DNA from: Trichoplax sp. H2
Lineage: Eukaryota; Placozoa; Uniplacotomia; Trichoplacea
Assembly: GCA_003344405.1 (NCBI GenBank)
Contig: NOWV01000423.1
Coordinates: forward strand, 1 to 20,790
Length of the DNA stretch: 20,790 nucleotides
Direction of reading: 5' to 3'
In this document: positions 18,622 through 20,790 of the stretch, piece after piece
Layout of the letters: each line of letters starts with the position of its first letter
Position numbering within the stretch: position 1 is the first letter of the stretch
The notes under the pieces: generated by a model
What the model saw: the letters and a program-made list of their open reading frames with translations, nothing else
The model's database searches: none
Told to the model about the DNA's origin: nothing
Program-made: the position numbers and the translations under genes

Positions 18622-18943
18622 CATCTCTACATGCTCAGATAACTTCCATATTTGTTAAATCTGCTAATGTACAATGTAAAATAATAACTCTATAACAATT
18701 TAATTTGATATTAAGTAGTGATATGCCAGTATAGGTATTGATTTCCGTGATGTAGGCTCAATAATGTATGTCTCGATGTTCATTAGCTTTTACGAATTCT
18801 TGATCCTTGACAATAATAATATAATATTTATATTAAATAGCCATGTAATAGATTGATATAGCACACCAGATAATTCAGCTCTTATGCCGATAGTAATGCA
18901 GGCTAAGCACGATAACCAATTCCCGCTACTGACCGAAACTAAC
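18622..18943. other. 3' flank of the third receptor unit
   Basis: From about 18740 the sequence aligns with 14030-14237, the 3' flank of the deleted pseudogene. Shared pieces include TTC(C/T)GTGAT, TGTAATAGATTGATATAGC and AACTAACTTATTTA at the stop codon. No separate gene is seen. Confidence 0.65.
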
Positions 18944-19559
18944 TTATTTATATAAGCACTTTCGCCACAAATGCAAAAACTTTTCCCTAATATTCCGATC
19001 AAATTTTAATAGGAGGAATGGGTTGACGATAAATATAGATAGAGTCGTTGCTAAAGCAAAATATAGTAAAACATACAGAACATTACTTTCTAACGAGATT
19101 TGATGGGCTGTCTTTCGAGTTACAGCAGTGCCAATTAGGCCAGCAAAATATGGCCAAGCGATGAACACAGTCGAAAATGTTATGCTCATTAAAACTTTAG
19201 TAAATCGTTTTTTTTGTAAGATTTCCGCTTCTACTCGATTGGATGCCATATAACCCGGTCTGACACGATTCTTATGAATCGTAGCTAATTTGATATAAAT
19301 GATCATTATAATTGAAACTGGAATGATGTACACGACAAAAGTGAATATAAATTGCCATACTGCTACAGCATATGTCACTTTTGAAAAATCGCATGAAGTC
19401 GTCGAATTAGCATGAGAAGAAATAAATACGAAAACAGGAGATGATATCGATATCGATACTATATACAGAAATACTTCACACGAGATAAGAAATCGTATTT
19501 TATACTTTCGATAAAACGGTGATAACGGTCTCGCTATAATGAAATAACGATGAATACTA
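18944..19559 (-). CDS. Rhodopsin-like GPCR, C-terminal two thirds (TM3 end to C-terminus)
   Basis: From SIHRYF at 19557 to the stop at 18944-18946, 204 codons are open and match the intact receptor throughout. Landmarks are H-R-Y, loop 2 Cys in TTSCD, TM5 YIIPVSII, the QKKRF patch, TM6 IAWPYF and TM7 NPFLLLKFD. Beyond 19559 the similarity ends abruptly. The frame continues about 16 codons into unrelated DNA without an ATG (it opens at TTG), so this piece has no start of its own. About 168 bases at its 5' end (19391-19559) are nearly identical to 20105-20273. Joined to the piece at 20105-20604, the implied length is exactly 315 residues, the same as the intact paralog. The likeliest reading is one intact gene split in the assembly, the alternative being a real interruption. 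Confidence 0.85.
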
Positions 19560-20084
19560 TGTAATGAAATGAAAAGTGTAAAGATCAAGCTACAAAACTT
19601 TAACAAACTCTGATTCTACTTTCGTTGCACTCCGGTCGACTTAACGCTAATACTTTGACACCAAATAAAATTTGGGGAAATAACCGAACAACAATTTATT
19701 TCAAAACAGAAATGGAGAGAAGTATAAACCGAACAACCTTATAAATACTTAGCTTTAAGTATTATTAAAATAAATGACAGACAAAAAAAAACTGTCAACG
19801 ACCAAACAACCTTTCAAAAAGAAGAACGTTTTAACTTACGACAATTCGACCCCGAAGGCCTTTTAAATTCAACAAGTTCTTTGAATAAAATCTTCTTCTA
19901 CTCTTCCTCTAAATTTTCTAATTGCACTATCATTTATAGGCTTCGTAGAGCCGTTGGAGGTATTTAAAACTAAACATTTGCTAACCAATCGCTCTTAAGA
20001 TCCGTTTTACAAAACTACTTTGCACCATTTAAGAAAACAAAAATCATTCAAAGTTCAGACACAATTTACCCTACGATTCCCTTA
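19560..20084. other. Unlike 525-bp sequence between receptor pieces, unidentified
   Basis: This stretch is rich in A and C on the plus strand, with C clearly exceeding G, unlike everything around it. It shows no similarity to the receptors or their flanks. An ACC(G/A)AACAAC-type motif occurs three times, near 19684, 19727 and 19800. On the minus strand one 28-codon stretch (TSNGSTKPINDSAIRKF and on) is open around 19870-19960, but stops follow in all frames. It could be the end of a mobile element, organellar or contaminant DNA, or a chimeric contig end. It begins exactly where the receptor similarity stops and ends at the assembly gap. Confidence 0.5.
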
Positions 20085-20104
20085 NNNNNNNNNNNNNNNN
20101 NNNN
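20085..20104. other. Assembly gap (20 N)
   Basis: Twenty consecutive N bases. The round number suggests a placeholder rather than a measured gap. The sequence on its right repeats bases already seen 714 positions to the left. Confidence 0.99.
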
Positions 20105-20604
20105 CATGAAGTCGTCGAATTAGCATGAGAAGAAATAAATACGAAAACAGGAGATGATATCGATATCGATACTATAAACAGAAATACTTCACACGAGATA
20201 AGAAATCGCATTTTATACTTTCGATAAAACGGTGATAACGGTCTCGCTATAATGAAATAACGATGAATACTAATTAATGATAAATTCATGATAGAGATCC
20301 CAAATGATATCAGCATAAAAAATAAAACTAATTTACATAGTATAGTGCCTAAAAGATAACTTACATTACCGATTGCTATAAAAGAATAGCCAATAAAGCC
20401 TGAAGTAGACGAAAGAACATCGGATAGTACTGAAACGAGTATTAACCGATACGTGGAGTTTTTAAAATACTTGTCTGCTAGTAAAAGATAGGCCATAGAT
20501 ATATTAAGAATTAGACTTAGAAAGGAGGCTGGAATACCACATATGGCGACATAGCGGTGTATTTGTAAGTTGGATGGAGGAGTGACAGTAATGTTTGTGT
20601 TCAT
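20105..20604 (-). CDS. Rhodopsin-like GPCR, N-terminal half (TM1 to loop 2), cut by gap
   Basis: From the ATG at 20604 (MNTNITVTPP) 166 codons are open. They include N34 in LILN (1.50), D62 in LSD (2.50), C90 in TM3, H114-R115-Y116 and TM4, and end in loop 2 at NSTTS just before the expected cysteine, where the N run begins. It has one residue fewer at the N-terminus than the intact paralog and otherwise matches closely. NIT and NVS are possible glycosylation sites. Its last 168 bases duplicate 19391-19559 with only about two or three differences, which is what two overlapping contig ends or two alleles would give. It is probably the 5' half of the receptor whose 3' part lies at 18944-19559. 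Confidence 0.9.
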
Positions 20605-20790
20605 GTTTCAAGTTATAAATAGTTAAGAAATACTCACTCGATGAAGTTTTTAACCGAATACCGTCAATGGCTTGAAGCTTTAGCACTGTATTATATTATA
20701 TTTCAATTTTTGACCTTAATGTGATCGTAAATAGGTTTAATATTATGATTTGCTTAAAAACTTAATCTTTATCCAACATACCGGTTCGTC
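20605..20790. other. 5' flank of the third receptor unit, to window edge
   Basis: Its outer part (20700-20790) aligns with 11420-11510 and 15495-15600: TTAATGTGATCGTAAATAGG, then ATGATTTGCTTAAAAA, then CTTAATCTTTATCCAACATA. The ~82-bp minisatellite that separates this block from the ATG in the other two units is absent here. It confirms a third copy of the duplicated unit that continues past the window. Confidence 0.7.

Noticed and set aside
18790-19002. 70-codon minus-strand open frame across the receptor's end
   Set aside because: It is a shadow in another frame of the receptor C-terminus and its 3' flank.
19560-19606. Apparent N-terminal extension of the C-terminal receptor piece
   Set aside because: It opens at TTG, not ATG, and lies in the unlike sequence beyond the point where receptor similarity stops, so it is not a genuine start.
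20504-20686. 60-codon minus-strand open frame across the receptor start
   Set aside because: It overlaps the receptor's N-terminal coding region in another frame, and the receptor frame is clearly the real one.
1-20790. CRISPR array, bacterial operon, riboswitch or phage-like module
   Set aside because: No spaced identical repeats, no ribosome-binding-site-led gene strings and no recognisable prokaryotic genes. Gene density and content are those of an animal genome.

Overview
This window looks like AT-rich nuclear DNA from an animal. It has no bacterial operons, no CRISPR and no recognisable tRNA or rRNA. Its dominant content is a tandem family of intronless rhodopsin-like (class A) G-protein-coupled receptors of about 315 residues. 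All copies lie on the minus strand, separated by several kilobases of non-coding DNA. Large tandem families of single-exon class A receptors in an AT-rich genome fit an early-branching metazoan, with a placozoan as my first guess and a cnidarian or sponge as alternatives. That assignment is inference. A 20-base N run at 20085-20104 shows this is a draft scaffold.

Layout, left to right. 1-594 is a receptor that runs off the left edge and carries one frameshift in TM3. 595-5400 has no gene; it holds an old duplicated stretch, a possible LTR-like promoter block (about 2463-2768), a GA microsatellite and a degenerate long-unit tandem repeat (4566-5214). 5401-6330 is a full-length receptor pseudogene with three stop codons. 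6600-6990 is another degenerate tandem repeat. 7848-8084 is a possible small membrane protein. 9150-9565 contains a duplicated segment. 10143-11090 is the only complete, uninterrupted receptor in the window. 11970-12340 is a solo LTR with a perfect target-site duplication. 13262-13440 is a receptor relic. 14238-15033 is a receptor pseudogene with an internal deletion. 16925-17105 is a second relic, the counterpart of the first. 17778-18185 is a second solo LTR, in the opposite orientation. 18944-20604 holds two pieces of what is probably one further 315-residue receptor, interrupted by 525 bases of unlike sequence and the N gap.

The block 9990-13825 (receptor, 5' tandem repeat, long flank, receptor relic) is repeated at 14080-17340, and its receptor and near flanks recur again at about 18740-20790. 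The array therefore grew by repeated duplication of roughly 4 kb units. One unit later gained an LTR, the copies of a roughly 82-bp repeat changed number, and one receptor died through a 154-bp deletion between 5-bp microhomologies. The whole reads as birth-and-death evolution of a chemosensory or peptide-receptor-like family. No ligand can be assigned. I found no new multi-gene system; the most informative signals are the structural scars listed in the findings.
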